NCBI RefSeq assembly: GCF_000027225.1
Contig: NC_013892.1
Coordinates: 1,054,001-1,118,000, forward strand
Reading direction: 5' to 3'
DNA length: 64,000 nt
Source of the DNA: Xenorhabdus bovienii SS-2004
GTDB lineage: Bacteria; Pseudomonadota; Gammaproteobacteria; Enterobacterales; Enterobacteriaceae
The position numbers and the translations under genes were made by a program. This document shows positions 1-10,731 of the stretch, one piece after another; the stretch's first letter is position 1, and each line of letters starts with the position of its first letter. The notes beneath the pieces were generated by a model. That model was not told the origin of the DNA. It was given only the letters and a program-made list of their open reading frames with translations, and ran no database searches.

Positions 1-442
1 TGTGTAACAAAGCGTGACCCGTACGGTCAGCAGCAGCAGCAGTGCGGGCAGCCTGCTCGCCACCAAAATTCTTGGATTGCCCACCAAATGGACGTTGATA
101 AATACGACCATTATCCAGACGGGAAAATGGCAGCCCCATGTGTTCCAATTCCAGAATGGCTTCAGGGCCAGTTTTACACATGTACTCAATGGCATCCTGG
201 TCACCGATATAATCGGAGCCTTTCACCGTGTCATACATATGCCATTCCCAGTTATCCTCATGGGTATTGCCCAGAGCAACCGTAATTCCGCCCTGTGCTG
301 AAACGGTATGTGAACGGGTTGGGAATACCTTGGAGATCAAGGCACAAGATAAACCCATTTGTGAAATTTGCAGTGCAGCACGCATACCTGCGCCACCCGC
401 ACCAATAACAACCGCGTCAAACTCTCTTACTGGCAATTTCAT
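1..442 (-). CDS. sdhA: Succinate dehydrogenase flavoprotein subunit, N-terminal part
   Basis: This is the catalytic FAD subunit of complex II, which oxidises succinate to fumarate at the inner face of the cytoplasmic membrane. Only the first 147 codons are present; the gene runs off the left edge. The start ATG (440-442) directly abuts the sdhD stop codon. The N-terminus carries the Rossmann dinucleotide motif (GAGGAG, residues 14-19) and the sequence RSHTV, whose His45 corresponds to the histidine that covalently binds FAD in E. coli SdhA. It is the third gene of sdhCDA(B), transcribed leftward. Identification is firm because residue numbering matches the E. coli protein exactly over this stretch. 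Confidence 0.97.
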   Translation of the reverse strand, partial: MKLPVREFDAVVIGAGGAGMRAALQISQMGLSCALISKVFPTRSHTVSAQGGITVALGNTHEDNWEWHMYDTVKGSDYIGDQDAIEYMCKTGPEAILELEHMGLPFSRLDNGRIYQRPFGGQSKNFGGEQAARTAAAADRTGHALLH

Positions 443-790
443 TTATGCACCCCACACAACAATTGTTCCGTAAATCAAATAAACCAACAACGCAACAATA
501 ATGACCAGTTGCAGCACTAAACGCAGTGCGAGTGGCTTGACATAATCCGTCAGCACCTGCCACATCCCTATCCATGCGTGAACCAGGATAGAAAGCAGAG
601 CCAGCACGGTGAACACTTTAGTGAGAGATGAAGAGAAGAAACTGCGCCAGACTTCATAGGTGATGTCTGACGTTGTTGCTACAAAACCAACAAGGTAAAG
701 GACGTATAAAACAATAACGATTGCAGATGCACGCAGCAGCAGCCAGTCCTGAATACCCGTGCGACCCAATGCGGATGCGTTGCTTACCAT
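443..790 (-). CDS. sdhD: Succinate dehydrogenase membrane anchor subunit SdhD
   Basis: This is the small membrane anchor of succinate:quinone oxidoreductase, which with SdhC holds heme b and the ubiquinone site. The 115-residue product has three hydrophobic segments (about residues 16-37, 57-78 and 88-112). His71 is at the position of the E. coli heme b ligand and Tyr83 at the position of the quinone-site tyrosine. The length equals that of the E. coli protein. It overlaps the end of sdhC by 7 bp and touches sdhA with no gap, consistent with translational coupling in one operon. Confidence 0.97.
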   Translation of the reverse strand: MVSNASALGRTGIQDWLLLRASAIVIVLYVLYLVGFVATTSDITYEVWRSFFSSSLTKVFTVLALLSILVHAWIGMWQVLTDYVKPLALRLVLQLVIIVALLVYLIYGTIVVWGA

Positions 791-1173
791 AATAATACCC
801 CAGCCAGAATAGACAGAATAACCGCGATTACTATTGCTACTTTGGCAGAAGCACTACCGGTAGCGAGGTTTTCTTCCAAGAAACCAAAATCCATCAATAC
901 ATGGCGAATACCACCACAAATATGGTAAGCCAACGCCGTCAATATCCCCCACAGGATAAATTTAGCGAAGAAGCCAGTCATGATTTCAGATGCTTGCAGG
1001 AAGCCCTCTTGCGAAGACAGTGACATCCCCAGCAACCACAGCAGAATGCCGACTGCAATAAAGGTGATGACGCCTGAGATACGGTGCAAGATCGAAGTTA
1101 TCGCGGAGACGGGTTGGTTAATCGTCCGCAGATCGAGGTTGACAGGTCTTTGTTTTTTCACAATTTTGCCCAC
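784..1173 (-). CDS. sdhC: Succinate dehydrogenase cytochrome b556 subunit SdhC
   Basis: This is the larger membrane anchor of complex II. The 129-residue protein matches E. coli SdhC in length and carries Ser27 and Arg31 (quinone site) and His84 (heme b ligand) at the same positions. Three transmembrane helices are visible. The start is a GTG at 1171-1173; it was chosen because it gives the family length and the conserved [11 protein letters not shown]-terminal stretch. It is the first gene of the leftward sdh operon, and the upstream region is shared with divergent gltA. Confidence 0.96.
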   Translation of the reverse strand: MGKIVKKQRPVNLDLRTINQPVSAITSILHRISGVITFIAVGILLWLLGMSLSSQEGFLQASEIMTGFFAKFILWGILTALAYHICGGIRHVLMDFGFLEENLATGSASAKVAIVIAVILSILAGVLLW

Positions 1174-1799
1174 ACAGCTTTTTTTTATTTTCCATCCTCC
1201 GGTCCTGGGCAGGAATCAGACAGCGCTAAGAGGATACAAAGACACAACATAATTAAATTAACAATCCTTACATGTTCATCAAAAGTTGTGATTTGGCTAC
1301 GCTGGATGCTCCTGCAGCAGGGTAATCCGGAGACCTTACGGCAGTATAAGTACTTCACATACTTATTACAATTCCCACACAATATGATTATTAACATTTA
1401 GCTTGAACAGTGAGAAAGATCACGCTTCAAACATTTATCATAAAAACCATTATCTTATTTGACAAGGATTAAACATTTATCTTACATATATGAAGGTATA
1501 TATTGTTTACCGTCGTTTTCCGGCGGAAAAGTAAACTTCACGAAAAACAAAAGTTATGCAAAAGTACTAATTAGACACAAAATGACAACATTTTATGTTA
1601 AAAATACTTTAAACATAACACCCAGAAACTTTTTAACAACCTAAAAATCGTTGTCGCCCGTAATGAGATTTCAGCGTTATATAATGTGATACCAGCCTGA
1701 TTTTAAATTCTCTCCGGTAGCACAATGCCATCGGCACAGTATAAATTGCGCCTATCATGGTTGTTAGGGGTTATAAAAATAAGCGCTAAGGAGATGTAA
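1174..1799. promoter_or_regulatory. Divergent sdhC/gltA control region
   Basis: These 626 bp separate the leftward sdh operon from rightward gltA and hold no convincing gene; short reading frames here have no ribosome site or recognisable product. The DNA is AT-rich. A perfect TATAAT lies at 1680-1685 on the gltA side without a good -35 hexamer at standard spacing, which would fit an activator-dependent promoter. In E. coli the corresponding region is under catabolite and oxygen control; specific regulator sites could not be assigned here by eye. Confidence 0.6.
1680..1685 (+). promoter_or_regulatory. Candidate -10 element for gltA
   Basis: A perfect TATAAT followed by G sits about 115 bp upstream of the gltA start. 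No near-consensus -35 is found 16-18 bp upstream, so the assignment rests on the -10 match and its location only. Confidence 0.35.
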
Positions 1800-3083
1800 A
1801 TGGCTGATAAAAAAGCTACGTTGACCATAAGTGGTGCAGCTGCTATCGAACTAGACGTACTAACGCCGACCCTAGGTTCTGAAGTGATTGACGTTCGTAC
1901 CCTCGGCTCAAAGAGTTTCTATACCTACGATCCTGGCTTTACTTCTACGGCCTCCTGTGAATCAAAAATCACCTATATTGATGGCGACGAAGGCATTTTG
2001 CTGCACCGTGGTTTCCCGATCGATCAGCTCGCAACGGGATCAAACTATCTGGAAGTCTGTTATATCCTGCTGTATGGCGAACCACCTACGCCTGAAGAGT
2101 ATGAAACATTCAAAAAAACGGTGATTCGTCATACGATGATCCACGAACAGATCACCCGTCTGTTCCACGGTTTCCGCCGTGATTCTCACCCTATGGCCGT
2201 ACTTTGTGGTGTGACAGGTGCACTGGCTGCCTTCTACCATGATGCACTGGATGTCCATAACCCTCACCACCGTGAAATTACCGCTTACCGTCTGCTGTCC
2301 AAAATGCCAACCGTAGCGGCAATGTGTTACAAATATTCCATCGGGCAGCCTTTCGTTTACCCACGTAACGATCTTTCTTATGCAGCCAATTTCCTGCACA
2401 TGATGTTCTCTACACCTTGTGAAGAATATAAAGTCAATCCAGTGCTAGAACGTGCCATGGATCGCATTTTCATTCTGCATGCGGATCACGAACAGAATGC
2501 TTCAACTTCAACGGTACGTACCGCAGGTTCTTCTGGTGCTAACCCATTCGCCTGTATTGCAGCGGGCATCGCATCCCTGTGGGGGCCTGCGCACGGTGGC
2601 GCAAACGAAGCCTGTCTGCGTATGCTGGAAGAAATCCAGACTGTCAAACATATTCCTGAATTTATCGCTCGTGCCAAAGATAAAAACGATTCTTTCCGCT
2701 TGATGGGCTTTGGTCATCGCGTTTATAAAAACTATGATCCACGCGCGACAGTAATGCGTGAAACCTGCCATGAAGTACTGAATGAACTTGGCCTGAATGA
2801 CAGCCTGCTGGAAGTCGCGATGGAGTTGGAACGTATCGCCCTGAATGATCCGTACTTCATTGAGAAGAAACTGTACCCGAATGTCGATTTCTATTCCGGT
2901 ATTATCCTGAAAGCAATGGGTATCCCATCCTCCATGTTTACCGTGATTTTCGCCATTGCCCGTACTATTGGCTGGATTGCACACTGGACTGAAATGCACG
3001 ATGAAGGCTTGAGAATCGCTCGTCCACGCCAGCTTTATACTGGCCATACCCAACGTGATTTCAAAAGTCAGTTAGAGAAATAA
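1800..3083 (+). CDS. gltA: Citrate synthase (type II, hexameric)
   Basis: This enzyme condenses acetyl-CoA with oxaloacetate to citrate in the first step of the TCA cycle. The product has 427 residues, the same as E. coli GltA. The catalytic residues are in place: His265 (PAHGGAN), His306 (GFGHRVY) and Asp363 (VDFYSG), counting the initiator Met. An AAGGAGAT ribosome site ends a few bases before the ATG. The gene is monocistronic as seen: it diverges from sdhCDA and is followed by stem-loops and a convergent AraC gene. It is a core gene with no oddities. Confidence 0.98.
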   Translation: MADKKATLTISGAAAIELDVLTPTLGSEVIDVRTLGSKSFYTYDPGFTSTASCESKITYIDGDEGILLHRGFPIDQLATGSNYLEVCYILLYGEPPTPEEYETFKKTVIRHTMIHEQITRLFHGFRRDSHPMAVLCGVTGALAAFYHDALDVHNPHHREITAYRLLSKMPTVAAMCYKYSIGQPFVYPRNDLSYAANFLHMMFSTPCEEYKVNPVLERAMDRIFILHADHEQNASTSTVRTAGSSGANPFACIAAGIASLWGPAHGGANEACLRMLEEIQTVKHIPEFIARAKDKNDSFRLMGFGHRVYKNYDPRATVMRETCHEVLNELGLNDSLLEVAMELERIALNDPYFIEKKLYPNVDFYSGIILKAMGIPSSMFTVIFAIARTIGWIAHWTEMHDEGLRIARPRQLYTGHTQRDFKSQLEK

Positions 3084-3102
3084 TTTAGCATTCTTTATTT
3101 CA

Positions 3103-3188
3103 TTGTCAGACATTATCTGACAAGTGCATTAACTGCACCTCACATATCAGGTTCAATCGTAATATTAAACCTGATTAGGGTGCAGTTA
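3103..3188. terminator. Two stem-loops between convergent gltA and the AraC regulator gene
   Basis: The first is a perfect 8-bp stem, TTGTCAGA/TCTGACAA with a 5-base loop (3103-3123). The second is larger: 10-bp outer arms (3130-3139 and 3179-3188) with a further inner CAGGTT/AACCTG pairing, and it ends on the stop codon of the AraC gene. Neither is followed by a long T run. They probably serve as a bidirectional transcription end; this is inferred from position and symmetry. Confidence 0.5.
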
Positions 3189-3971
3189 TCGCCGACAAGC
3201 ACCGGCCATATACTCCCTCGGAGGTTTTCCCATATTTTTGCGAAAAAATGTCACAAACGCACTATCATTAGCAAATCCCAGCTCCTGTGCAACATAAGAC
3301 AGAGTTTTATCCTGAGCAAGTAACTCAATTGCTTTTATCAGCCGCCATTGCTGCCGCCACTGTTGATAATTCATGCCCGTTTCACGCAGAAATATTCGGG
3401 TGATAGTTTTCTCACTGGCGCCAATATGAGTGGCAAGCATTTGTAATGGCGGAGGCAATTGATCAAACGGCAAACGCGCCAGACGTCGATCAGAAGGTAA
3501 CGGTAATAAAGTCGGCTCTTTACCTGCCTCTCTCATTTCATCAAAAAAGACCGCCAATAAATGCGCTCCCTTTCCCTGACGCCAATCAGTATCAAAAGGA
3601 GATATTGCAATACGTTCTAAAATCGCCTGTAGCAATGGTGTGGTTTCCAATATTTCACTCTGCTTCGAAATCCATTCTATCCCTGACATATCCAGATAAA
3701 TGGAGCGATACCCTATGGAGCCACGCATTTCCGCCCGATGCAGTGTCTTTGGCGGTATCCATGCAACTCTGGTCGGAGGCAGGATAGAGAGCTGATTTGC
3801 CAACGTGATCTTGATACAACCTTGCTGAGTAAACAACAGTTGCCCCATATCATGCTGATGAAAGCCTGAATCGTACTGCCCCATCTCTGCCGCAATACCT
3901 ATCACGGACACATTCGAACTATATTTCAAACCATCAGGATCAAAATGATCACTTTGTCGCAGCCAGGCCAT
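3186..3971 (-). CDS. AraC-family transcriptional regulator (NimR-like)
   Basis: The 261-residue protein has an N-terminal cupin-like sensor half (HQHDMGQLLF near residue 39) and a C-terminal AraC DNA-binding domain of two helix-turn-helix units over about the last 100 residues, including the typical ELGFANDSAFVTFFRK segment. The ATG is preceded by AAAGGG. It is divergent from a Bcr/CflA-type exporter, with 119 bp between the two starts. This is the usual layout of a local regulator and its drug pump; in E. coli the NimR/NimT pair has the same arrangement. The inducer is unknown and the NimR assignment is by general resemblance only. Confidence 0.8.
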   Translation of the reverse strand: MAWLRQSDHFDPDGLKYSSNVSVIGIAAEMGQYDSGFHQHDMGQLLFTQQGCIKITLANQLSILPPTRVAWIPPKTLHRAEMRGSIGYRSIYLDMSGIEWISKQSEILETTPLLQAILERIAISPFDTDWRQGKGAHLLAVFFDEMREAGKEPTLLPLPSDRRLARLPFDQLPPPLQMLATHIGASEKTITRIFLRETGMNYQQWRQQWRLIKAIELLAQDKTLSYVAQELGFANDSAFVTFFRKNMGKPPREYMAGACRR

Positions 3972-4090
3972 ATTAATACCCTTTAACTTTATGTCCGATT
4001 ACATAAATAAATCGCCTTTATTATCATAAAAAGACATTCAGCAGAATGCTAATCTTTCGGGCTATAAATAGCTCATCAGAAGAAAATATC

Positions 4091-5209
4091 ATGCACACCA
4101 GACCATCACTTTGGCTCGCTATCACTTTAATGATGTTTCCACAGATCGTGGAAACCATTTATAGCCCTGCACTAACCAATATTGCCAGTGGATTTTCTGT
4201 CAATGCAACACAGGCCTCCCAAACCCTGTCATTCTATTTCTTTGCTTTTGCCATCGGTATTGTCGTATGGGGTCGCATGTGTGATGTTATTGGCAGGCGT
4301 CCTACCATCATTGCAGGATTATTACTCTACGGTGCAGCTTCCTTGCTGGCACTGCTAACCGAACACTTCTGGCTATTACTGGCTACCAGAATGTTATCCG
4401 CTTTCGGTGCATCTGTCGGTTCTGTCGGTACGCAAACTATTATGCGTGATACTTACCGCAGCGAAGAATTGTCGCGTGTTTTTTCCATCATGGGGATCGC
4501 CTTGGCCGTCAGCCCTGCGATTGGCATGATCAGCGGCTCTATACTAAATCATTTTGGGGGTTATAAAGCGGTATTTGCCGGGCTGGCCATTCTGGCTGTT
4601 ATCCTGATGAGCTGGTCTGTTATTCGCTTACCGGAAACCCGGCCAGTAAATGTGCCAAAAATTGCCCTATTTGGCACCGCCGTCACCATGTTCAAAGATA
4701 TTTCGATTTGGCGAAATGCGTTTCTCATCGCATTTTTCAATATTTGTCTGTTCAGCTATTACCAGTTAGCTCCCTTTCGCTTTCAACAATTCGGACTATC
4801 ACAGGCACAGTTCGGTTATACCGGCCTGCTATTCACTTTCGGCGTTGGGCTAGGTTCACTACTGAACAAGCATCTGTTAAAAAAACAGTGGCTATCGGCA
4901 AAATTAATTTCTCTTGCCGCGATGATTGTTTTTCTGAGCGGGATCGGCGTTTACCTGCTCGAAAATAGCTGGCTATTTATCTTTCCCATGCTGGGCATTG
5001 TTACCGCTTACGGCCTTGCCATTCCCAATATTTTAGCATCGGCGCTGAACAACTATGCCGATCGGCTGGGTACAGCAGGCGCCTTACTGGGGCTATTGTA
5101 TTATCTCTTGCTGGGCGGCGGTTTGGCGCTGGCTGGCTGGAGCCAGGCATTGGGCAGCATACTGATCTGCTGTGGCGTATCAACCGTGCTTTTAACAAGA
5201 AAATGGTGA
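4091..5209 (+). CDS. MFS multidrug exporter, Bcr/CflA family
   Basis: This is a 12-helix major facilitator drug:H+ antiporter of the inner membrane, 372 residues from the chosen start. Family signs are the N-terminal SPALTNIA stretch, the MFS loop motif GRMCDVIGRRP after helix 2, and PAIGMISG in helix 5. An in-frame ATG lies 45 bp upstream at 4046; the start at 4091 was preferred because it aligns with the family N-terminus (LWLAITLMMFPQ). It is divergently paired with an AraC regulator. The substrate cannot be read from sequence. Confidence 0.85.
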   Translation: MHTRPSLWLAITLMMFPQIVETIYSPALTNIASGFSVNATQASQTLSFYFFAFAIGIVVWGRMCDVIGRRPTIIAGLLLYGAASLLALLTEHFWLLLATRMLSAFGASVGSVGTQTIMRDTYRSEELSRVFSIMGIALAVSPAIGMISGSILNHFGGYKAVFAGLAILAVILMSWSVIRLPETRPVNVPKIALFGTAVTMFKDISIWRNAFLIAFFNICLFSYYQLAPFRFQQFGLSQAQFGYTGLLFTFGVGLGSLLNKHLLKKQWLSAKLISLAAMIVFLSGIGVYLLENSWLFIFPMLGIVTAYGLAIPNILASALNNYADRLGTAGALLGLLYYLLLGGGLALAGWSQALGSILICCGVSTVLLTRKW

Positions 5210-5299
5210 TAGACAGGTTCTGCGAAAACAAATTGGGAAAAAACAACGGGGCTACCGTTCTGATAGCCTCGCCTGATAAATTGATAAGCTGCGAACAAA

Positions 5300-6043
5300 T
5301 CAAGCTGGATTAGGAATATCAACAAAAGTGACATCCAACCCATAATGATTTGCCAGCCATTCACCGAGTACTTTGATACCATAACGCTCTGTTGCGTGAT
5401 GCCCTGCCGCATAAAAATGTAGCCCCATCTCACGGGCAACATGGATGGTTTTCTCTGACACTTCCCCCGTCACGAAAGCATCGACACCAAACTCAGCCGC
5501 CTGCTCAATAAAACTCTGTCCACCTCCCGTACACCATGCCAATGTACGAATTTCTTCCGGTGCATTATCGCCACAATGCAGTACTTTGCGTTCTAATCTT
5601 TTTTCAAGCCGCTCAGTCAATTCTGTGGGGGTAATCGGTTGGTCAAATGCGCCATGAGGAAGCAAGGGGTCAATCTGCCCGATGATTTTTACCCCCATCT
5701 GACGCGCCAACTGAACATTGTTACCCAATGTAGGATGAGCATCCAAAGGAAGATGATAACCATACAGGTTGATATCATTGCTGAGCAGTGTTTGTAGACG
5801 ACGGCGTTTCATGCCACGGATAACAGGTGATTCGTTTTTCCAAAAATATCCATGATGAACGATGACCGCATCAGCTTTAAGACGAACCGCCTCATCCAAC
5901 AGAGCCTGACATGCTGTCACACCGGTAATAATCCGCTGAACATGGGGACGGCCTTCCACCTGTAAACCATTGGGGGCATAATCCTGAAATTCACGAACAT
6001 TCAGTTCCGTATTAAGCACATGTTCCAATTCAACATTGTTCAT
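5300..6043 (-). CDS. ybgI: Nif3/YbgI-family dinuclear metal-binding protein
   Basis: This is a member of the Nif3/DUF34 family (GTP cyclohydrolase type 2-like fold), whose precise role is unsettled. The 247-residue product equals E. coli YbgI in length. Conserved metal-ligand signatures are visible: VHHGYFW, the YHLPLDAHP segment, and the C-terminal GHHATERYG. The start at 6043 was chosen over an upstream in-frame ATG at 6094 because it has a strong GGGGGAAG ribosome site and gives the family length. It is convergent with the MFS gene. Confidence 0.92.
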   Translation of the reverse strand: MNNVELEHVLNTELNVREFQDYAPNGLQVEGRPHVQRIITGVTACQALLDEAVRLKADAVIVHHGYFWKNESPVIRGMKRRRLQTLLSNDINLYGYHLPLDAHPTLGNNVQLARQMGVKIIGQIDPLLPHGAFDQPITPTELTERLEKRLERKVLHCGDNAPEEIRTLAWCTGGGQSFIEQAAEFGVDAFVTGEVSEKTIHVAREMGLHFYAAGHHATERYGIKVLGEWLANHYGLDVTFVDIPNPA

Positions 6044-6159
6044 CACACTTCCCCCATCATTTAGCGCTTTCGCCATAAAATACTTACCTGTCATTAATTG
6101 CTCCCAAGATTGTTGCTTATATGCACCACATCAAGAATCGTATCAATAGCAATAAACAG

Positions 6160-6202
6160 CGATAAAAGCAAAACACCTCGCCAGCATAAACAGGCAAGGT
6201 GT
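6160..6202 (-). terminator. Rho-independent terminator downstream of ybfA
   Basis: Read leftward, a 10-bp stem (arms 6193-6202 and 6073-bp-equivalent positions 6173-6182, one G-U pair) with a 10-base loop is followed by TTTGCTTTTA. It lies between the ybfA stop and the ybgI start, so it most likely ends the ybfA transcript. Confidence 0.7.
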
Positions 6203-6290
6203 CAGAATACTCTATCAGGGGAAAAAAACTAAGAATGGAAAGTGACAAACCAGAGCAATACAGTCATGTTACTTACGTAATGATGCTGTC

Positions 6291-6500
6291 TTAGCGGTTT
6301 CGAATACCTGCGGCCATTTCCGAACTCTCCAGCCATACGGGTTTATCGCTGGTTTTTATCCATACCTTACGCAGATAGCTGTAAAAACGGGCACGATCCT
6401 GACGAAATAGCATAACAGGAAGTGCAATGACGCCCAATGTTACAGCGCCAGTACGCCGCAAGAGAACCTGATGCCAAGAATATTCACGATATGTAGACAT
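6291..6500 (-). CDS. ybfA: YbfA family protein (DUF2517)
   Basis: This is a small conserved enterobacterial protein of unknown function, 69 residues from the chosen start. It has one hydrophobic segment (about residues 17-32) and the conserved block [19 protein letters not shown] that marks the YbfA family. The ATG at 6498-6500 is preceded by a GAGGAGGGT ribosome site, which makes an in-frame ATG 15 bp upstream unlikely. It diverges from the kdp operon, a position it also holds in E. coli. Confidence 0.88.
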   Translation of the reverse strand: MSTYREYSWHQVLLRRTGAVTLGVIALPVMLFRQDRARFYSYLRKVWIKTSDKPVWLESSEMAAGIRNR

Positions 6501-6837
6501 TAAGACCCTCCTCATGGGCTATATCTGTAATACGTACAAAATTTTACCCGACAAAATGAAAATTTGCTACTTATTCAACCCTTTTTTAGCCTATATATCA
6601 CTCATTTCTTCTATTGATGTAATTTAATTACAAATTAATACCTAAATAAAAACAAGATAAATACATTGAAAACAAAAAACTAACTTGTAGAGTTTGCTAG
6701 ACTTTCCTTGGATACCTTATTAATTAATCCCTCTTATATTTTTATACTTTTTTTACACTTTCATAATCTCTTTTAACAACTTCTTTGCATGGCTCTTCTT
6801 ATGCTGTAACCATCTAGTGAATAAGGATATAAGCACA
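6501..6837 (+). promoter_or_regulatory. kdp control region with KdpE box at 6741-6757
   Basis: This AT-rich 337-bp gap separates ybfA from kdpF. At 6741-6757 it contains TTTATACTTTTTTTACA, which as I recall it matches the T-rich core of the E. coli KdpE operator. The box lies about 80 bp before the kdpF start, a position suitable for activation of kdpFABC by phosphorylated KdpE under potassium limitation. No gene is seen in the gap. Confidence 0.75.
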
Positions 6838-6927
6838 ATGAATACATTCATAATCATCGGCGTATTTCTGGTAGTGTCATTACTGTTCTATCTGATTTAC
6901 GCGTTATTGAATGCGGAGGATTTTTAA
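6838..6927 (+). CDS. kdpF: Potassium-transporting ATPase accessory subunit KdpF
   Basis: This is a 29-residue single-helix membrane peptide that stabilises the KdpFABC potassium pump. The sequence is almost wholly hydrophobic and ends in YALLNAEDF, like the YALINAEAF end of E. coli KdpF, with identical length. AAGGATAT precedes the ATG. Its TAA is immediately followed by the kdpA start at 6928, so the two are translationally adjacent. Confidence 0.93.
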   Translation: MNTFIIIGVFLVVSLLFYLIYALLNAEDF

Positions 6928-8634
6928 ATGGTAGCCTCCGCTTTTTTGCTGATTACCAGTTTCTTGGTCATTCTCTTTATATTGAGCAGACCCCTCGGCA
7001 GTCTGATCGCAAATCTGGTCGAAGGAGAATTACCCCGCTGGCTGACAAATGCAGAAACCAGCCTGTGGCGTTGCTGTGGCTTGCAAAAGCCCGGCGGCAA
7101 CGTCAAAGAGATGAACTGGTGGCAATATGCTCTCGCTATCATCACATTCAACATCATGGGGTTGCTGCTACTCTTTATGCTGTTGATAAGCCAAGAACAT
7201 CTGCCACTCAATCCACAGCATTTTGCCGGTATGAAATGGGATCTGGCACTCAACACCGCAATCAGTTTTATTACCAATACCAACTGGCAGGCCTACAGCG
7301 GTGAAAACACCCTCAGTTACTTAAGTCAAATGGCGGGTTTGACTGTTCAGAATTTCCTGTCGGCCGCAACGGGAATTGCAGTGGCTTTCGCCTTAATGCG
7401 GGCATTTTCCCGTCAGGGCGTGAAAACACTGGGCAATGCCTGGATAGATATTACACGCATTACACTCTATCTATTGCTCCCGCTGTCGATCATCATTGCA
7501 CTTATCTTCGTCAGTCAGGGCGTTATCCAAAATTTCTCCCCCTATGTACTTGTCCACACCCTTGAAGGACAACAACAACTGATCCCCATGGGGCCCGTTG
7601 CCTCTCAAGAAGCAATAAAATTATTGGGTACAAATGGCGGAGGGTTCTTTGGGGCAAACTCAGCCCACCCCTTTGAAAACCCGAATGCCCTCAGTAACTT
7701 TGTGCAAATCCTTACCATATTCCTGATCCCCTGTGCACTGTGTTTCGCGTTCGGTCTTGTGGTCGGGGATAATCGGCAGGGACATGCTTTACTATGGGCG
7801 ATGACGATTGTCTTTATCATCGCCGTTACGATTGTGATCTATGCCGAAATCATGGGTAATCCCCACTTCATCCAGGCTGGTGCCAGCAGTAATCTGAACA
7901 TGGAAGGGAAAGAGTCCCGCTTTGGTATCCTTGCCTCCTCACTTTATAGCGTCGTTACAACTGCGGCTTCCTGTGGGGCTGTAAATGCAATGCACGATTC
8001 CTTCACCGCGCTGGGTGGCATGATACCACTCTGGTTGATGCAAATTGGTGAAGTCATCTTTGGCGGTGTAGGCTCCGGCTTGTACGGCATGTTGCTATTT
8101 GTCCTACTGGCTGTGTTTATTGCCGGTTTGATGATTGGCCGCGCTCCGGAATACTTGGGCAAGAAAATCGATGTCCATGACATGAAAATGGTCGCGCTGG
8201 CAATTTTGGTTACGCCCTCCCTTGTCCTGTTAGGAACCGCTCTGGCAACTTCAATCGATGCAGGACGCGCTGCGATCATGAACCCCAGCGCCCACGGTTT
8301 CACTGAAGTGCTTTATGCTCTCTCATCCGCTGCCAATAACAACGGTAGTGCATTTGCTGGTCTGAATGCCAACAGTGTGTTTTATAACCTGCTGTTAGGG
8401 GCAATCATGTTTCTAGGGCGCTTTGGTGTGATTTTTCCAGTTCTGGCCATCGCTGGCTCCATGATTAGCAAAAAACGCCAGCCTATCAGCAGTGGAACAC
8501 TGCCGACTCACGGCTCTCTATTCACTGGATTACTGATTCTGGTGGTTTTGCTGATGGGTGCACTCACCTTTATTCCTGCGCTGGCGCTTGGCCCTGTCGC
8601 AGAACATTTACAACTTTGGCAAGCACCACGATAA
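6928..8634 (+). CDS. kdpA: Potassium-transporting ATPase potassium-binding subunit KdpA
   Basis: This is the channel-like subunit of the high-affinity K+ pump, which takes up K+ from the periplasm and passes it to KdpB. The 568-residue product is near the family length (557 in E. coli) and has about ten membrane helices. The four selectivity-filter loops can be seen: [42 protein letters not shown] and [10 protein letters not shown]. It lies directly after kdpF and 20 bp before kdpB in the kdpFABCDE operon. Confidence 0.97.
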   Translation: MVASAFLLITSFLVILFILSRPLGSLIANLVEGELPRWLTNAETSLWRCCGLQKPGGNVKEMNWWQYALAIITFNIMGLLLLFMLLISQEHLPLNPQHFAGMKWDLALNTAISFITNTNWQAYSGENTLSYLSQMAGLTVQNFLSAATGIAVAFALMRAFSRQGVKTLGNAWIDITRITLYLLLPLSIIIALIFVSQGVIQNFSPYVLVHTLEGQQQLIPMGPVASQEAIKLLGTNGGGFFGANSAHPFENPNALSNFVQILTIFLIPCALCFAFGLVVGDNRQGHALLWAMTIVFIIAVTIVIYAEIMGNPHFIQAGASSNLNMEGKESRFGILASSLYSVVTTAASCGAVNAMHDSFTALGGMIPLWLMQIGEVIFGGVGSGLYGMLLFVLLAVFIAGLMIGRAPEYLGKKIDVHDMKMVALAILVTPSLVLLGTALATSIDAGRAAIMNPSAHGFTEVLYALSSAANNNGSAFAGLNANSVFYNLLLGAIMFLGRFGVIFPVLAIAGSMISKKRQPISSGTLPTHGSLFTGLLILVVLLMGALTFIPALALGPVAEHLQLWQAPR

Positions 8635-8654
8635 GCGAGATTGCGAGATAACTC

Positions 8655-10721
8655 ATGAAAGACAAACATCAAGCATTATTTGAACCCGCTTTAATACGCC
8701 ATGCACTTATCGACGCAGTGAAAAAATGCCATCCCGCTATCCAATGGCGTAATCCCGTCATGTTTGTCGTCTATCTGGGAAGCTGCCTGACCACCGTGTT
8801 GTGGCTTGGGATGTTAACAGAACAGCTTACCGGTAATGCACTTTTTACCGGCTCCATTGCTTTATGGTTATGGTTCACTGTACTGTTCGCTAATTTTGCC
8901 GAAGCACTGGCAGAAGGCCGCAGCCAAGCCCAAGCGTCCAGTCTGAAAGGCGTAAAAAAAACCACGTGGGCGACCAGACTGGCTTCCGCCAGCCATGATG
9001 CAGCAAAGGAAAAAGTCACTTCAGACCATCTACGCAAGGGCGATATTGTGTTGGTGGAAGTGGGCGAAATTATCCCCTGTGATGGTGAAGTTCTTGAAGG
9101 AGGGGCTTCCGTTGATGAAAGCGCCATTACAGGAGAATCGGCTCCCGTGATCCGCGAATCTGGCGGTGATTTTGCTTCAGTCACTGGCGGGACACGGGTT
9201 TTATCGGATTGGCTGATTATCGAATGTTCGGTCAATCCGGGAGAAACCTTTTTAGACAGAATGATTTCGATGGTCGAAGGTGCCAAACGGCGCAAAACTC
9301 CCAACGAAATTGCTCTCACTATTTTGCTCACGGCACTGACTATTATTTTCCTGCTGTCCTGTATCAGTCTACTGCCCTTTTCCTTGTTCAGCGTTCAAAC
9401 CAATCAATCAGGCGATCCCATCAGCATCACCGTGCTGGTTGCCCTGTTAGTCTGCCTGATCCCCACCACCATCGGCGGATTACTTTCAGCCATTGGCGTT
9501 GCAGGTATGAGCCGCATGTTGGGTGCCAATGTCATTGCTACCAGTGGGCGCGCGATTGAAGCTGCCGGCGATGTGGATGTTTTATTACTGGATAAGACGG
9601 GAACCATTACTCTCGGTAATCGTCAGGCATCACAGTTTTTACCTGCACCGGGTGTAACCGAAGAACAACTGGCCGATGCTGCCCAACTTTCCTCACTCGC
9701 TGACAAAACACCGGAAGGACGCAGCATCATGATTTTGGCAAAACAGCGCTTCAATATGCGCGAACGCGATCTTCGCGCACTCAACGCGACATTCATTCCT
9801 TTCTCAGCCATGACGCGCATGAGCGGCGTCAATATAGGCACCCGTATGATCCGCAAAGGCGCAGTAGATGCCATCCGACGTTATGTTGAGGCCAATCACA
9901 ATCAATTTCCCGATGCCATTGATCTATTGGTGCAGCAGGTCGCCAGTAAAGGTGCAACACCATTGGTCGTTGCGGAGAATCAGCGTGTTTTGGGTGTTGT
10001 CGCTCTGAAAGATATTGTGAAAGGCGGCATCAAAGAGCGTTTCAGTGAAATGCGCAGAATGGGAATCAAAACGGTGATGATTACAGGTGACAATCACCTA
10101 ACCGCCGCTGCAATTGCAGCAGAAGCCGGTGTTGATGATTTTCTGGCAGAAGCTACGCCCGAAGCGAAGCTCGCCCTGATCCGGCAATATCAGTCTGAAG
10201 GATGTCTGGTTGCTATGACCGGTGACGGGACAAACGACGCCCCTGCGCTGGCTCAGGCAGATGTTGCCGTTGCCATGAATTCAGGGACACAAGCCGCAAA
10301 AGAAGCGGGAAATATGGTGGATTTGGACTCGAATCCTACTAAATTGATTGAAGTGGTGCATATCGGCAAACAGATGCTGATGACCCGTGGCTCCTTGACC
10401 ACATTTAGCATCGCCAATGACATTGCTAAATATTTTGCCATCATTCCCGCCGCATTTGCGGTCACTTATCCCCAGCTTAATGCCCTGAACATCATGCATC
10501 TTCATTCACCGGAATCGGCGGTGCTGTCTGCCGTTATTTTCAACGCGATAATCATTATCGTTCTGCTTCCTTTGGCGCTAAAAGGCGTCAGTTACCGCGC
10601 GATGAACGCACTGTCACTCTTGCGCCGAAATCTTTGGCTATACGGCCTTGGTGGGTTGCTCATCCCCTTTGTCGGCATCAAGCTCATCGACATGTTGCTC
10701 ACTGTTCTGGCTTTCAAATAA
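8655..10721 (+). CDS. kdpB: Potassium-transporting P-type ATPase KdpB
   Basis: This is the energising P-type ATPase subunit (type IA). The 688-residue protein contains the TGES motif of the actuator domain with Ser162 (the inhibitory phosphorylation site in E. coli), the phosphorylated aspartate Asp313 in DKTGTIT, the KGA motif of the nucleotide domain, and [10 protein letters not shown] in the hinge. Membrane segments flank these domains. It is followed after a few bases by kdpC. Confidence 0.98.
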   Translation: MKDKHQALFEPALIRHALIDAVKKCHPAIQWRNPVMFVVYLGSCLTTVLWLGMLTEQLTGNALFTGSIALWLWFTVLFANFAEALAEGRSQAQASSLKGVKKTTWATRLASASHDAAKEKVTSDHLRKGDIVLVEVGEIIPCDGEVLEGGASVDESAITGESAPVIRESGGDFASVTGGTRVLSDWLIIECSVNPGETFLDRMISMVEGAKRRKTPNEIALTILLTALTIIFLLSCISLLPFSLFSVQTNQSGDPISITVLVALLVCLIPTTIGGLLSAIGVAGMSRMLGANVIATSGRAIEAAGDVDVLLLDKTGTITLGNRQASQFLPAPGVTEEQLADAAQLSSLADKTPEGRSIMILAKQRFNMRERDLRALNATFIPFSAMTRMSGVNIGTRMIRKGAVDAIRRYVEANHNQFPDAIDLLVQQVASKGATPLVVAENQRVLGVVALKDIVKGGIKERFSEMRRMGIKTVMITGDNHLTAAAIAAEAGVDDFLAEATPEAKLALIRQYQSEGCLVAMTGDGTNDAPALAQADVAVAMNSGTQAAKEAGNMVDLDSNPTKLIEVVHIGKQMLMTRGSLTTFSIANDIAKYFAIIPAAFAVTYPQLNALNIMHLHSPESAVLSAVIFNAIIIIVLLPLALKGVSYRAMNALSLLRRNLWLYGLGGLLIPFVGIKLIDMLLTVLAFK

Positions 10722-10731
10722 GGTGATGAAA

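Noticed and set aside
1459..1644. 61-codon frame in the sdhC/gltA spacer
   Set aside because: No ribosome site, low-complexity Lys/Asn/Thr composition, and it lies in a known regulatory region.
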